DNA of 64,000 bases, taken from NCBI RefSeq assembly GCF_011765625.1, contig NZ_CP050313.1, positions 1,484,501 to 1,548,500 on the forward strand. The letters run 5' to 3'. The position numbers and the translations under genes were made by a program. Shown piece by piece: positions 40,495-49,861 of the stretch. Source of the stretch: Shewanella aestuarii (GTDB taxonomy: Bacteria; Pseudomonadota; Gammaproteobacteria; Enterobacterales; Shewanellaceae). Numbering within the stretch: the first letter of the stretch is position 1; every line of letters begins with the position of its first letter. Under the pieces are notes generated by a model. It saw only the letters and a list, made by a program, of their open reading frames with translations, had not been told where the DNA came from and did not search any database.

Positions 40495-40518
40495 GCCTCA
40501 TAAATTAATTTATGTGGC
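40495..40518. repeat. AT-rich palindrome downstream of sbcC
   Basis: CATAAATTAATTTATG, with GCC and GGC farther out (40495-40497 and 40516-40518), forms a near-perfect palindrome 114 bases after the sbcC stop. Without a T-run it is not a clear terminator. The rest of the 288-base gap to the M23 gene is AT-rich, and nothing else was recognised there. Confidence 0.4.
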
Positions 40519-40669
40519 ACTTTCTTGCTGAAACAAAGGTTAATTAATCGTTTGTATGCCAAGCTGTGCCATAAAAGCGTTGATTTTTATCAGATAAATA
40601 GTTTGTATCGACAGCTTAATAATAAAATAACAACAAAATAAAAATAACGTCTTTTAGGTGGAATATTCA

Positions 40670-41962
40670 TTGCAAACAAGTAAAAATTTGGGCTTGAATA
40701 AGCCGATAGTAAGTTTTAATAACTTACCCAACTTGCATAAGAAAACTTTATTGGCAAGTGTATTTATTATTGGTGCAGCACTGCTGTGGCCAACACCTCA
40801 AGAGTTTTCATCTCAACGTATTCCTGTTGCATTAGATATTGAATCATTACTACCAAACGTTGCTTATGAATCTGAATTTGTTGACAATCTAGAAGACCCT
40901 ATCCCTGTTCTTGATCATGTAATCGAAACCGGCGACACGTTAAGCAAGTTGTTTGAAATGGCCGGTATTAATCAACAAGTCATGTACAAGGTATTAGAGG
41001 CTGATTTAGAAGTATTAGCTTTAGATACCTTATTACCAGGCAACCGCATTCAATTTTGGGATGATGCTCAAGGCAACCTGATTAAGATGGAATTGTATTT
41101 CAACCCTGCAAGGCAAGTGGTTTTTACTCGTTTTGATGATGGTAGTTATGGTGTTGAAGACATCAACATTGATGGAATTTGGCAAAATCGGATCATTGGT
41201 GGTGAAATTAATGGCTCTTTTTACGTGTCAGCCAAAGCCGCTGGTTTAAGTGCCGGTGAAATTCAAAAAATTGAACGACTATTAAAAAGTAAATTAAATT
41301 TTGCTCGTGATCTTCATGCTGGCGATCGTTTTTCAGTACTCCTCAATGATCAATATGTTGAAGGTGAATTAACGGGTAACTCTAATATTGATGGCATTGA
41401 AATTCACTCGGGACGTCGTAAAATTACTGCGTTTCAATACACTGATGGTAATTTTTATGATGAAAAAGGCCAGAGTTTAGCGCCTGCTTTTCAGCGTATT
41501 CCATTAAATAAAAATTACCGCATGAGTTCTCGCTTTAACCCTAAGCGTAAGCATCCTATTACGGGGCGTGTGCGTCCCCATAATGGTACTGACTTTGCAA
41601 CACCCGTTGGTACTGCTGTTGTGGCGCCAGGTGATGGTGTCGTGACTATGGTGGCAAATCATGCTTTTGCCGGTAAGTACATAGTGATTGAGCACGACAA
41701 TAAAGTGCGCACTCGTTATCTGCATTTATCAAGCTTTAAAGTGAGAAAGGGTCAGCGAGTTAAACGCGGCCAATTGATTGCATTATCCGGGAACACCGGT
41801 GCATCAACAGGCCCGCATTTACATTATGAATTCCACGTAAATGGTCGTCCGGTTGATCCGATGAAAGCCAATATCGCTGAAGCGAAAACCTTACCGAAAA
41901 AAGAACTATCAGAGTTCAGTTCAATTGTGCGTAGTCGCAAAATGATGATGGAATTGGGTTAA
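40670..41962 (+). CDS. M23 family murein endopeptidase (MepM-like)
   Basis: MepM-type enzymes cut peptide cross-links in peptidoglycan to allow wall growth. I chose TTG at 40670 because AGGTGG (40656-40661) lies eight bases upstream; a GTG at 40658 overlaps that ribosome site. The 430-residue product has an N-terminal membrane anchor (about 25-42), an OapA/LysM-like region (about 83-130, VIETGDTLSKLFEMAGI), and the LytM peptidase domain (about 280-400) with zinc ligands in HNGTDFATP and HLHYEFHV. The motif NPKRKHPITGRVRPHNGTD is the MepM form. Confidence 0.92.
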   Translation: MQTSKNLGLNKPIVSFNNLPNLHKKTLLASVFIIGAALLWPTPQEFSSQRIPVALDIESLLPNVAYESEFVDNLEDPIPVLDHVIETGDTLSKLFEMAGINQQVMYKVLEADLEVLALDTLLPGNRIQFWDDAQGNLIKMELYFNPARQVVFTRFDDGSYGVEDINIDGIWQNRIIGGEINGSFYVSAKAAGLSAGEIQKIERLLKSKLNFARDLHAGDRFSVLLNDQYVEGELTGNSNIDGIEIHSGRRKITAFQYTDGNFYDEKGQSLAPAFQRIPLNKNYRMSSRFNPKRKHPITGRVRPHNGTDFATPVGTAVVAPGDGVVTMVANHAFAGKYIVIEHDNKVRTRYLHLSSFKVRKGQRVKRGQLIALSGNTGASTGPHLHYEFHVNGRPVDPMKANIAEAKTLPKKELSEFSSIVRSRKMMMELG

Positions 41963-41994
41963 ATAAGTCATTCAAACATGAATCTATAAAAAAT

Positions 41995-42030
41995 AATCCC
42001 CGAATAAACTGGCTTATTCGGGGATTTTTT
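41995..42030. terminator. Bidirectional terminator
   Basis: A 13-bp stem (41995-42007 with 42014-42026) closes a six-base loop, with A-rich sequence before it and T-run after it. It stops the M23 gene (+) and, overlapping the stop codon of the facing gene, the YgjP-like gene (-). Confidence 0.85.
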
Positions 42031-42676
42031 ATGGGTAGGGCGATTGTTCTACTTCTTCAGCAATTAATAATAACCGCATATCAAATTCAAGCTGGTGGTA
42101 ATCTGCTTGCATAAATGTACACAACTGATAAAAAGCTTTGTTGTGCTCCTTTTCCCGTAAATGCGCCAATTCATGCACTACAACCATTTTTAGTAAATCA
42201 AATGGTATGGTTTTAAGCCGTGATGAAATGCGTATTTCGTTTTTAGCCTTAACTTTATTGCCTTGTCGGCGATTTGCGTAAGTGTGCAAACCTAATGCCT
42301 GATGGCTTAAGCTGATTTTATCATCGTAAATCACTTTTGACAGAGGATCAGACTGACGCATAAATTCATTTTTAAGCGACATCGCTAATTCGTATAGGGC
42401 TTTATCGGTTCTCACGTCATGCACTTGCGGGTAACGCTTGAGTAGATGATCAGCTAAAGCATGGTTATCAACTAGGGTTTGAATTTGTGCGATAAGTTCA
42501 GGTCGATACCCCTTGATATAGCGTAAAGGACTGCGTTCAGCGTGTTGCTTGCTAATGTCTGCGCTGGTGACTAACTGGCGAATATCGGTTTTAGGTTTTA
42601 ATGCTTGGCTGGCCGATTTTAGCGGCATTTTTGGGGGCGCTTGAGGTTTGCGAGGTTTGATGTTTGTCATAGGCAT
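42029..42676 (-). CDS. YgjP-like metal-dependent peptidase (DUF45)
   Basis: The C-terminal half contains HELAHLREKEHNKAFYQL, the HExxH zinc-peptidase motif with the further His of the YgjP/SprT-like group. The N-terminal 60 residues are basic and Pro/Lys-rich, likely unstructured. At 215 residues it is a normal size for the family. The function is not established; YgjP relatives are metalloproteases of unknown target. It follows the DUF3010 gene by 53 bases on the same strand. Confidence 0.8.
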   Translation of the reverse strand: MPMTNIKPRKPQAPPKMPLKSASQALKPKTDIRQLVTSADISKQHAERSPLRYIKGYRPELIAQIQTLVDNHALADHLLKRYPQVHDVRTDKALYELAMSLKNEFMRQSDPLSKVIYDDKISLSHQALGLHTYANRRQGNKVKAKNEIRISSRLKTIPFDLLKMVVVHELAHLREKEHNKAFYQLCTFMQADYHQLEFDMRLLLIAEEVEQSPYP

Positions 42677-42729
42677 CTTGCTTAGTAAAAGGGCTTTATG
42701 TTGTCATAAAGCCCTAATTTATAACTAAT

Positions 42730-43167
42730 TTACGCTTTACCAAAAATCAGACGATTTTGGTGAACATAAGCCACATCAAAGGCATTTTTTTGCACGCGTT
42801 TTAAATCTAATGAGTCAAAGTCTGCTTGAGGAGGGTTGCGCTTCATTTGCTCTTTAATGGTAACAGGTGAAATGATTGCCACAGGTAGTTCAGTGATTTG
42901 AATTGCCGCTTCTAATTTGAATGAGGTGGCACTTCCAGCTAATTTACCTTTTTGCTCACGTTCAATAATGGCAATTTGATCGACCTTGTAGTCAGCCATT
43001 AATTTATGGAAAGCAAAATGAAACTCACGAAGCGATTCAGTGCTTGCTGAGTTTGAAATGCTGAACGACATTTGACGACAGCTTGGTACATTGAAGGTTT
43101 CGCCTTCATAATTTAATAATGCGATGATGGCTTCGCCACCTTTTAATTCTACACCACAAACTTTCAT
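42730..43167 (-). CDS. DUF3010 family protein
   Basis: A 145-residue cytoplasmic protein matching my memory of DUF3010, a small gammaproteobacterial family with an RNase H/Holliday-resolvase-like fold. The start MKVCGVELKGGEAIIALL and the motif IEREQKGKLAGSATSFKLEA are the landmarks. Acidic residues that could form an RNase H-like active site (Glu7, Glu93 or so) are visible, but the activity is unknown. AGGA precedes the ATG. Confidence 0.7.
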   Translation of the reverse strand: MKVCGVELKGGEAIIALLNYEGETFNVPSCRQMSFSISNSASTESLREFHFAFHKLMADYKVDQIAIIEREQKGKLAGSATSFKLEAAIQITELPVAIISPVTIKEQMKRNPPQADFDSLDLKRVQKNAFDVAYVHQNRLIFGKA

Positions 43168-43223
43168 GTTTTTTCCTAATCTAACAATATTAGTGCCAAG
43201 GTAATTTAATTGGCGACTAAAAA

Positions 43224-44597
43224 TTAATCATCTAAATCTTGACTATTTTTGTCAAAAATATCTTGTTCAACAATGGCTGTTGGTTTGGCTTTGCGGCGCA
43301 TAGGCGCATCACCAATATCCACACCAGTAATAAATCGCTTATCGCGTTTAGGTGCCGCTTTTGCTTTTACTGCACTCTTAGCTTTGGTTTTAGCCTTTGC
43401 TTTAGCAGCGACTTTATGGCCTACGGCTTTGTCTGCTTTGGCACTTAAACCAGAAAACTTAGCGGGTAAGCCATCAATGGTACTGAAATTGAAGTTTTTG
43501 CGTAAAAAAGTTTGCACTTGTAAAAAGTTTTGCCAATCTTTGGGGCCAACAAACGAAATCGCCACCCCTTTTGCGCCGGCACGACCCGTACGTCCAATGC
43601 GATGCACATATTCTTCAGCAAATTTAGGCATATCAAAGTTAACCACTAAAGATACGTTAACTAAATCTAGGCCGCGAGAAGCGACATCAGTGGTGATTAA
43701 TACTTGCTGCTGACCACGACTGAATTGGTCCATAATTTGATTACGAGCAGATTGTTTTAAATCACCACTTAACGCCGCAGTAGAAAACCCTTGCTCGGCC
43801 AACAATGTTGCTAATCGGTCAGTATCGGCACGGGTTGCGGTAAACACAATCGTTTGTTTATGTTCAGGTTGCTTAAGTATGTGGCTTAATAACGCTTGCT
43901 TATGATCTAAATGATCGGCAAAAAACACTTTTTGCTCAATGTCTTTGTGCTCAGCATAACTGGCACCAATTGCCACATGACTTGGGTTATTTAATAAAGT
44001 TGTGGCAATGTCATTAATACTGTCATGATCTAAGGTTGCAGAAAACATTAAGGTTTGACGACGTTTATGGTCTGCTGCGACATTAATGGCTTTGAGTTGC
44101 TCGGCAAAGCCTAAGTCAAGCATGCGATCCGCTTCATCTAATATTAATAACTCAAGGCCATTTAAAAACAAATGACGTTGTTGTAGGTGATCGGCAATGC
44201 GGCCTGGAGTGGCGACAATAAAGTGTGGGTCGCGGGATAGGGCTTTAGCTTGATCGTTAAAGTTTTCCCCACCTAATACGCTAATTGCTTTATATTGGGT
44301 GTTTGCTACCAATAAGCGTAATTGGCCATAGACTTGTTGGGCTAATTCTCGGGTTGGTAACAGTATCAGTACTCGTGGGTCTTTTTTAGAAAGCGGGCGA
44401 GATGAAATAATCCGTTGCATCGCTGGCAATAAAAACGCCAAGGTTTTACCAGAGCCGGTTTTTGATGAGGCCATCAAATCTTTGCCAGCTAAAGCAATAG
44501 GTAAGGCTTGTTGTTGAATTTCAGTAGGGGTACTGATACCCATATGTTTTAAACTGTCTAACAAGCGTTTATCAAGCGAAAAATCAGTAAACTGCAA
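43224..44597 (-). CDS. DEAD-box ATP-dependent RNA helicase (SrmB/RhlE-like)
   Basis: All helicase motifs are present: the Q motif (PTEIQQQALP), Walker A SSKTGSGKT, PTRELAQQ, DEAD, SAT, and HRIGRTGRAG in the second RecA domain. A Lys/Ala-rich basic tail of about 80 residues (AKAKAKTKAKSAVKAKAAPK) probably binds RNA. The sequence DHKQALLSHILKQPE and FNFDMP-like text (VNFDMPKFAEEY) resemble SrmB, a ribosome-assembly factor, but RhlE-type paralogues are close. The start is TTG with AGGGGA seven bases upstream. It is divergent from rssA. Confidence 0.88.
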   Translation of the reverse strand: MQFTDFSLDKRLLDSLKHMGISTPTEIQQQALPIALAGKDLMASSKTGSGKTLAFLLPAMQRIISSRPLSKKDPRVLILLPTRELAQQVYGQLRLLVANTQYKAISVLGGENFNDQAKALSRDPHFIVATPGRIADHLQQRHLFLNGLELLILDEADRMLDLGFAEQLKAINVAADHKRRQTLMFSATLDHDSINDIATTLLNNPSHVAIGASYAEHKDIEQKVFFADHLDHKQALLSHILKQPEHKQTIVFTATRADTDRLATLLAEQGFSTAALSGDLKQSARNQIMDQFSRGQQQVLITTDVASRGLDLVNVSLVVNFDMPKFAEEYVHRIGRTGRAGAKGVAISFVGPKDWQNFLQVQTFLRKNFNFSTIDGLPAKFSGLSAKADKAVGHKVAAKAKAKTKAKSAVKAKAAPKRDKRFITGVDIGDAPMRRKAKPTAIVEQDIFDKNSQDLDD

Positions 44598-44734
44598 CGG
44601 TAAATCCCCTAGAAAATAATAGCCGAGTATTATAACTGGTTACTCTGACTATAGCCAACAAAGCCGTGCTTGTTTATGCTATTTGCGAAATATCATTGAG
44701 CCATTAACTACTTGTAAGGAGTCATGCAGTATTT

Positions 44735-45691
44735 ATGGATAAATCAAATAAAAATAATGGTTTAACGATTGGGTTAGCCTTAGGCAGTGGTGCTGCTAAA
44801 GGTTGGGCACACATTGGAGTGTTAGAAGGACTGGCCGAGTTAGGTATCTACCCCGATAAAATTGCCGGTTGTTCAGTAGGTGCGCTGGTGGGTGCAGCTT
44901 ATGCTAATGATCATTTGCCTGAATTAAAAGCCTGGGTAAGTGGGTTTTCAAGTTGGGATGTACTTGGACTGATGGATATTGGCTGGCGAAAGGGTGGCCT
45001 TATCAGTGGTGAAAAAGTGTTTGATGTTATGTCAAAACAAATCGGTGCCATAAATATTGAACAATTGAAACGGCCTTTTGCAACGGTTGCAACAGATTTA
45101 TACACAGGTCAAGAGGTCTGGTTTAAGCAAGGTGAATTACGCCATGCAGTTAGAGCATCTTGCTCAATGCCCGGCTTTTTGCCGCCGTTGCAACAAGATG
45201 GTCATTGGTTAGTTGATGGTGCTGTGGTTAATCCTGTACCGGTTTCTTTATGTCGTTCACTTGGGGTAGATATTGTGATTGCGGTGGATCTTCACGGTCA
45301 TCGTCGGTCACAATTACAGTTGTTACCACAGCAGTTGGTCAGTAAGTCACCCAAATTTACCGGCATTGTTGCAAGGGATGAGCAGCCAGAGTCTGGGTTT
45401 ATGGATTTATGGGGTAAGGGAAAAGAGTACTTAACAGGTATTAGTGATAAGTTTTCTCAACGAGGCAAATCAACTCCAGGTATGCTGGCGGTGATGTCAC
45501 AATCTATGGAGATTCTTGAACAGCGCCATAAACGTGCGCGCTTGATGGGAGACCCGCCTGACATTTGCATCGTGCCAGATGTCAGTGGTATTGGCACCAT
45601 GGAGTTTCATCGTGCAAAAGATGCCATATTAGCGGGCAGACAAGCCGTAGAAAACATCAGTCATCTTATTAAAGCTATCATAAAAAACTAG
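44735..45691 (+). CDS. rssA: Patatin-like phospholipase RssA
   Basis: RssA is a bacterial patatin homologue, a serine hydrolase with a Ser-Asp dyad. The oxyanion-hole motif LALGSGAAKGWAHIG, nucleophile elbow GCSVGALVGA and the Asp motif DGAVVNPVPVSL are intact. The 318 residues and the closing GDPPDICIVPDVSGIGTMEF match E. coli RssA. The physiological substrate is not known. AAGGAG lies 12 bases before the ATG. The facing helicase gene is divergent. Confidence 0.92.
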   Translation: MDKSNKNNGLTIGLALGSGAAKGWAHIGVLEGLAELGIYPDKIAGCSVGALVGAAYANDHLPELKAWVSGFSSWDVLGLMDIGWRKGGLISGEKVFDVMSKQIGAINIEQLKRPFATVATDLYTGQEVWFKQGELRHAVRASCSMPGFLPPLQQDGHWLVDGAVVNPVPVSLCRSLGVDIVIAVDLHGHRRSQLQLLPQQLVSKSPKFTGIVARDEQPESGFMDLWGKGKEYLTGISDKFSQRGKSTPGMLAVMSQSMEILEQRHKRARLMGDPPDICIVPDVSGIGTMEFHRAKDAILAGRQAVENISHLIKAIIKN

Positions 45692-45811
45692 ATCAGCTTG
45701 TTATCATATACGGCTCATTATCGACTTTTTACTGTGGGGTCAAGTGGCAAATTTTGTTTCATTGGCCCTACCGACACAAATTCTTTTTGCTTGTTCTTAG
45801 CCTTTAAAATC

Positions 45812-45825
45812 ATGATCTAGATCAA
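45812..45825. promoter_or_regulatory. FNR-like box upstream of nrdD
   Basis: Read on the minus strand, TTGATCTAGATCAT matches the FNR consensus TTGAT-N4-ATCAA at nine of ten defined bases. It lies about 100 bases before the nrdD ATG. In Shewanella the FNR homologue is EtrA. Oxygen control of an anaerobic reductase is expected. Confidence 0.65.
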
Positions 45826-45853
45826 GACGCCTAGTGTAAATTTAGCGCCTAAT

Positions 45854-45869
45854 ACACTATATATTGTGT
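45854..45869. promoter_or_regulatory. NrdR box upstream of nrdD
   Basis: ACACTATATATTGTGT is a perfect match to the NrdR box consensus acaCwAtATaTwGtgt. NrdR represses ribonucleotide reductase genes according to dATP/ATP. It lies 57 bases before the ATG. Confidence 0.8.
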
Positions 45870-45884
45870 TTGGTTTGCTTTTTG

Positions 45885-45900
45885 TACAGATATATAGGTA
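45885..45900. promoter_or_regulatory. Second, degenerate NrdR box
   Basis: The core ATATATAG matches the middle of the NrdR consensus and lies exactly 31 bases after the first box, the three-helical-turn spacing typical of tandem NrdR sites. The outer bases do not match well. Confidence 0.45.
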
Positions 45901-45925
45901 TCTGTGTTGCGTTGGAGAGTTTGTT

Positions 45926-48043
45926 ATGTTGGTTGTTATTAAAAGGGATGGTTGCCGTACAGAGTTCGATCATAGTCGAATTAAAGACGCTGTTATTGCA
46001 GCAATGGAGTCTGCAGGCCAATCAGATAATGACTACGCTCAAACTTTAGCAGTTATTGTTGAGCAGCAATTTAGCAATCAAAACGAAGTCGAGATTCATC
46101 ACCTGCAAAAAGCGGTTGAGAATGAACTGATGTCGGGGCCTTATAAAGAGGTTGCACGGCATTATATTGAGTATCGTCATGATCGTGATGTTCGCCGTGA
46201 AGCGAAAAGTAAACTAAATTGTGAAATCCGTGGCTTAGTTGAGCAAAGTGACTCAAGCATTCTGAATGAAAATGCCAATAAAGATGCCAAGGTTATTCCT
46301 ACCCAGCGCGATTTATTAGCGGGCATTGTGGCCAAGCATTATGCTAAATCTCATTTATTACCAAAAGATGTTGTCGCTGCTCATGAAAGTGGTGAGATCC
46401 ATTATCACGATCTTGACTATGCACCTTTTTTCCCAATGTTTAATTGTATGCTGATTGATTTGGCTGGCATGCTCACCCACGGTTTTAAAATGGGTAATGC
46501 AGAGATTGAGACACCCAAATCGATTTCAACTGCAACAGCTGTCACCGCACAAATTATTGCTCAAGTGGCGAGTCATATTTATGGCGGCACGACCATTAAT
46601 CGTATAGATGAAGTGCTAGCTGAGTTTGTTCAAAAAAGTTATCAAAAGCATCGCATTGTCGCGCAAAAATGGGATGTAAAAGACGTTGACGCTTTTGCGA
46701 TGGCGCAAACAGAAAAAGAGTGTCATGACGCATTTCAATCACTTGAGTATGAAGTGAACACTTTACATACCGCCAATGGACAAACCCCTTTTGTGACGTT
46801 TGGTTTCGGTTTAGGAACAAGCTGGGAATCACGTTTAATTCAGCAGTCTATTTTAACTGTGCGCATGGCTGGTTTAGGTAAAAACCATAAAACAGCGGTC
46901 TTCCCTAAGTTAGTATTTGCTATCCGCGATGGTGTTAACCATAAAGCGCAAGACGTTAATTATGATATCAAAAAGATGGCACTAAAATGTGCCAGCATGA
47001 GAATGTATCCCGATATCCTTAATTATGAGCAAGTTGAGCGAGTAACTGGCTCATTTAAAACCCCAATGGGTTGTCGTTCGTTTTTATCGGCATTTGAGCA
47101 AGATGGGCAGTTAATTCATGAAGGTCGTAATAATTTAGGGGTGGTTAGCATTAACTTACCGCGTATTGCTATCGAAGCTGGTGGTAATGAAACGACATTC
47201 TACGAATTATTAGATGCACGATTAGATATTGCCCGTAAAGCATTAGATACGCGCATCGCCCGTTTAGTGGGTGTTAAAGCCCGTGTTGCGCCCATTCTGT
47301 ATATGGAAGGGGCTTGTGGGGTGAGATTAAAAGCTGATGATGATGTGTCTGAAATTTTCAAAAATGGTCGCGCGTCAATTTCATTAGGTTTTATCGGTTT
47401 ACATGAAACCATTAACGCTCTTTATGGCAATGATACGCATGTTTATGACAATGAAGTATTACGTAAAAAAGCCATCGCCATTATTGAATACATGAAGCAA
47501 GCCACTGTCAGATGGACCGAAGAAACCGGTTATGGCTTTAGCTTATACAGTACGCCAAGTGAAAACCTGTGCAGTCGTTTTTGCGGTATTGACGCCAAAC
47601 AATTCGGCCTCATTGCAGGCGTAACCGATAAAGGTTACTACACCAACAGCTTCCATTTAGATGTTGAGAAAAAAGTGAATCCGTTTGACAAAATTGATTT
47701 TGAAATGCCTTACCCAGAAATCACCAGTGGTGGATTTATCTGTTACGGTGAATACCCTAACATGCAGCACAACACTGAAGCGTTAGAGCAAGTGTGGGAT
47801 TACAGTTATACAAGGGTGCCATATTACGGCACTAACACCCCAATCGACGAGTGTTACGACTGTGGCTTTGTGGGCGAATTTAACTGTACTAGTAAAGGTT
47901 TTGTTTGCCCCAAATGTGGCAATCATGAACCTAGTCGCGTGTCGGTTACTCGTCGCGTATGCGGCTACTTGGGCAGTCCAGATGCAAGACCATTTAATTA
48001 TGGTAAACAAGAAGAAGTGAAGCGCAGAGTGAAGCACATCTAA
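45926..48043 (+). CDS. nrdD: Anaerobic ribonucleoside-triphosphate reductase
   Basis: NrdD makes deoxynucleotides without oxygen, using a glycyl radical. The ATG at 45926 has GGAGAG seven bases upstream and gives MLVVIKRDGCRTEFDHSRI; an in-frame start at 45866 would translate through the NrdR box. The N-terminal ATP-cone (about 1-95) is followed by the barrel. The C-terminus has two zinc pairs (CYDCGF and CPKCG) and the radical glycine Gly680 in RRVCGYLG. The 705-residue length is normal. Its stop overlaps the nrdG start by one base. FNR-like and NrdR sites upstream indicate oxygen and nucleotide control. Confidence 0.97.
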   Translation: MLVVIKRDGCRTEFDHSRIKDAVIAAMESAGQSDNDYAQTLAVIVEQQFSNQNEVEIHHLQKAVENELMSGPYKEVARHYIEYRHDRDVRREAKSKLNCEIRGLVEQSDSSILNENANKDAKVIPTQRDLLAGIVAKHYAKSHLLPKDVVAAHESGEIHYHDLDYAPFFPMFNCMLIDLAGMLTHGFKMGNAEIETPKSISTATAVTAQIIAQVASHIYGGTTINRIDEVLAEFVQKSYQKHRIVAQKWDVKDVDAFAMAQTEKECHDAFQSLEYEVNTLHTANGQTPFVTFGFGLGTSWESRLIQQSILTVRMAGLGKNHKTAVFPKLVFAIRDGVNHKAQDVNYDIKKMALKCASMRMYPDILNYEQVERVTGSFKTPMGCRSFLSAFEQDGQLIHEGRNNLGVVSINLPRIAIEAGGNETTFYELLDARLDIARKALDTRIARLVGVKARVAPILYMEGACGVRLKADDDVSEIFKNGRASISLGFIGLHETINALYGNDTHVYDNEVLRKKAIAIIEYMKQATVRWTEETGYGFSLYSTPSENLCSRFCGIDAKQFGLIAGVTDKGYYTNSFHLDVEKKVNPFDKIDFEMPYPEITSGGFICYGEYPNMQHNTEALEQVWDYSYTRVPYYGTNTPIDECYDCGFVGEFNCTSKGFVCPKCGNHEPSRVSVTRRVCGYLGSPDARPFNYGKQEEVKRRVKHI

Positions 48044-48510
48044 TGCATTATCATGTCTATCATTCGGTTGACGTGGTTAACGGTACTGGTACCCGTTGTA
48101 CCTTGTTTGTGAGTGGCTGCGACCATGCCTGTCGTGGCTGCTACAATCAGTCAACTTGGCGAGTGGATTCTGGGCATGAGTTTACCCAAGCATTAGAAGA
48201 TCAAATTATTACTGATTTACAAGACACACGTATTGTTCGTAAAGGTTTGTCGTTAAGTGGCGGAGACCCGCTGTATCCAGCAAATTTAAGCGCTGTATTA
48301 CAGTTGGTTAAACGGGTGAAAAGCGAATGTATTGGCAAAGATATTTGGTTATGGTCGGGTTATAAACGGGCTAATTTAACCCCGCAACAACAGGCTGTGA
48401 TTGATCATGTTGATGTGTTAATTGACGGCAAGTTTGAACAAGATAAAGCTGACCCTTCACTCAAGTGGCGTGGCAGCAGTAATCAACAAATACATTATCT
48501 CAATGAGTAG
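48043..48510 (+). CDS. nrdG: Anaerobic ribonucleotide reductase activating protein
   Basis: NrdG is the radical-SAM activase that makes the glycyl radical on NrdD. The cluster motif CxxxCxxC is at Cys26, Cys30 and Cys33 (GCDHACRGCYN). SLSGGDPLYPAN and WSGYKR are typical. At 155 residues it is the normal size. Its ATG overlaps the nrdD stop by one base, so the two are translationally coupled. Confidence 0.96.
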   Translation: MHYHVYHSVDVVNGTGTRCTLFVSGCDHACRGCYNQSTWRVDSGHEFTQALEDQIITDLQDTRIVRKGLSLSGGDPLYPANLSAVLQLVKRVKSECIGKDIWLWSGYKRANLTPQQQAVIDHVDVLIDGKFEQDKADPSLKWRGSSNQQIHYLNE

Positions 48511-48536
48511 ATCTAAAGCTAATTATTAAAAAAATT

Positions 48537-48565
48537 AAAGGGTTAACGGTTGTTAACCCTTTTTT
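48537..48565 (+). terminator. Intrinsic terminator of nrdDG
   Basis: AAAGGGTTAAC (48537-48547) pairs perfectly with 48552-48562 around GGTT, followed by T residues. It begins 27 bases after the nrdG stop and 22 bases from the end of the facing pseudogene. Confidence 0.85.
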
Positions 48566-48586
48566 GTAGCTATCTTTTTTTAGTGA

Positions 48587-49829
48587 TTATTTTTTCAGAT
48601 TAGATCTATCTAGTTGTTGTTTATATGCTTTCGCTTTTTGGGTAAAGCGTATTCTATCTGTGATTAAAGTGAACAGGGCTGAGTCGGTTAATCGCGGTTT
48701 ATCACCCAAGCTCATTCGTTTCAATTGCCGCTTCACTAATGCCATGGTAGCTAAACTTGCTAGTGGTTTATTGTGCCAATTGGGGGATTAATTTTCACAC
48801 AAAAGTTTGGGTTTAATTGCCAACGATTTACTAAATCTGGCGTATAGGCAAGTGCGCTAGCAATACCACATAATGCAAAACCTGCATGCAAAACATTATT
48901 CACTGTGGCTAAGCGATAAATTCCGCCAGTTAACATTAAGGGGACTGGTGAGGTTTTCGCGAGTTGCTGAGTAAAGGTTAAAAAATAAGCCTCACGTGCT
49001 AATGTTCGCTCATCGGCAGTCCTGCCTTGCATTGCGGGCGCTTCAAAGCTACCACCAGAAAGTTCAATCAAATCTATATCGATGACACTCAACATATCAA
49101 TCACTTGACGAGCGTCGTCTATGTCAAATCCCCCACGTTGAAAATCTGCCGAATTAAGCTTAACCGTAATATCAAAATCATTACCGCATGCATACTTAAT
49201 GGCTTTGACTATTTCGATTAATAAACGCGCTCGATTAATTAAACTCCCTCCCCATTTATCACTTCGCTGATTAGTGAGCGGAGATAAAAATTGGGCTAAT
49301 AAATAGCCATGAGCAGCATGAATTTGTACCCCGTCAAACCCCGCTAATTTTGCCAGTGTCGCAGTGGTAACAAAGCGTTTAATCACATCTAAAATATCCG
49401 CTTCGTTCATGGCTTTAGGAAGAGTAAATAACCTTGAATGTTTACCTAGATCTAGAGCAATTGCCGAGGGGCAATATTTTTACCTCCAAGGGCCTTATAG
49501 ACTTGTCTGCCTGGGTGATTAATTTGCATCCATAAACGGGTATTATTCTGTTTACCACTTTCCGCCCATTTTTTAAACGCTGATAAGTCAGATAACTCAT
49601 CTAATGCGACACCGCCTGGGCCTGTCATGGCTTGGCGATCAACCATTACATTTCCGGTAATAATTAATCCCACACCACCATTAGCCCAACGACGGTACAA
49701 GGTGTATAGCGCATCATCTGGTTGCTGGTTTGCATTGGCTAAGTTTTCTTCCATTGCGGCTTTGACGATACGATTTTTCAAATTCAAACGCGAAGATATT
49801 GATACTTTACTTAATGGGCTAATATTCAT
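48587..49829 (-). pseudogene. NADH:flavin oxidoreductase of the old yellow enzyme family, broken by two frameshifts
   Basis: Three consecutive frames together make one OYE-type protein of about 414 residues. Frame one (49829 to about 49466) begins MNISPLSKVSISSRLNLKNR and reaches QINHPGRQVYKALGGKN. Near 49466 one base is missing in the codon before GCA. The next frame continues AIALDLGKHSRLFTLPKAMN, then the OYE motif HAAHGYLLAQFLSP and RSDKWGGS. Near 48766-48774 a second base is missing, and the frame continues KPLASLATMALVKRQLKRMS to a stop at 48587-48589. Both lesions are single-base deletions. Unless they are sequencing errors, no complete enzyme is made. The gene diverges from a MerR regulator with a MerR-type promoter between them. 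Confidence 0.85.
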
Positions 49830-49861
49830 CTTTTATGGTTTGTTGTTACCAGTTTGCTGGT

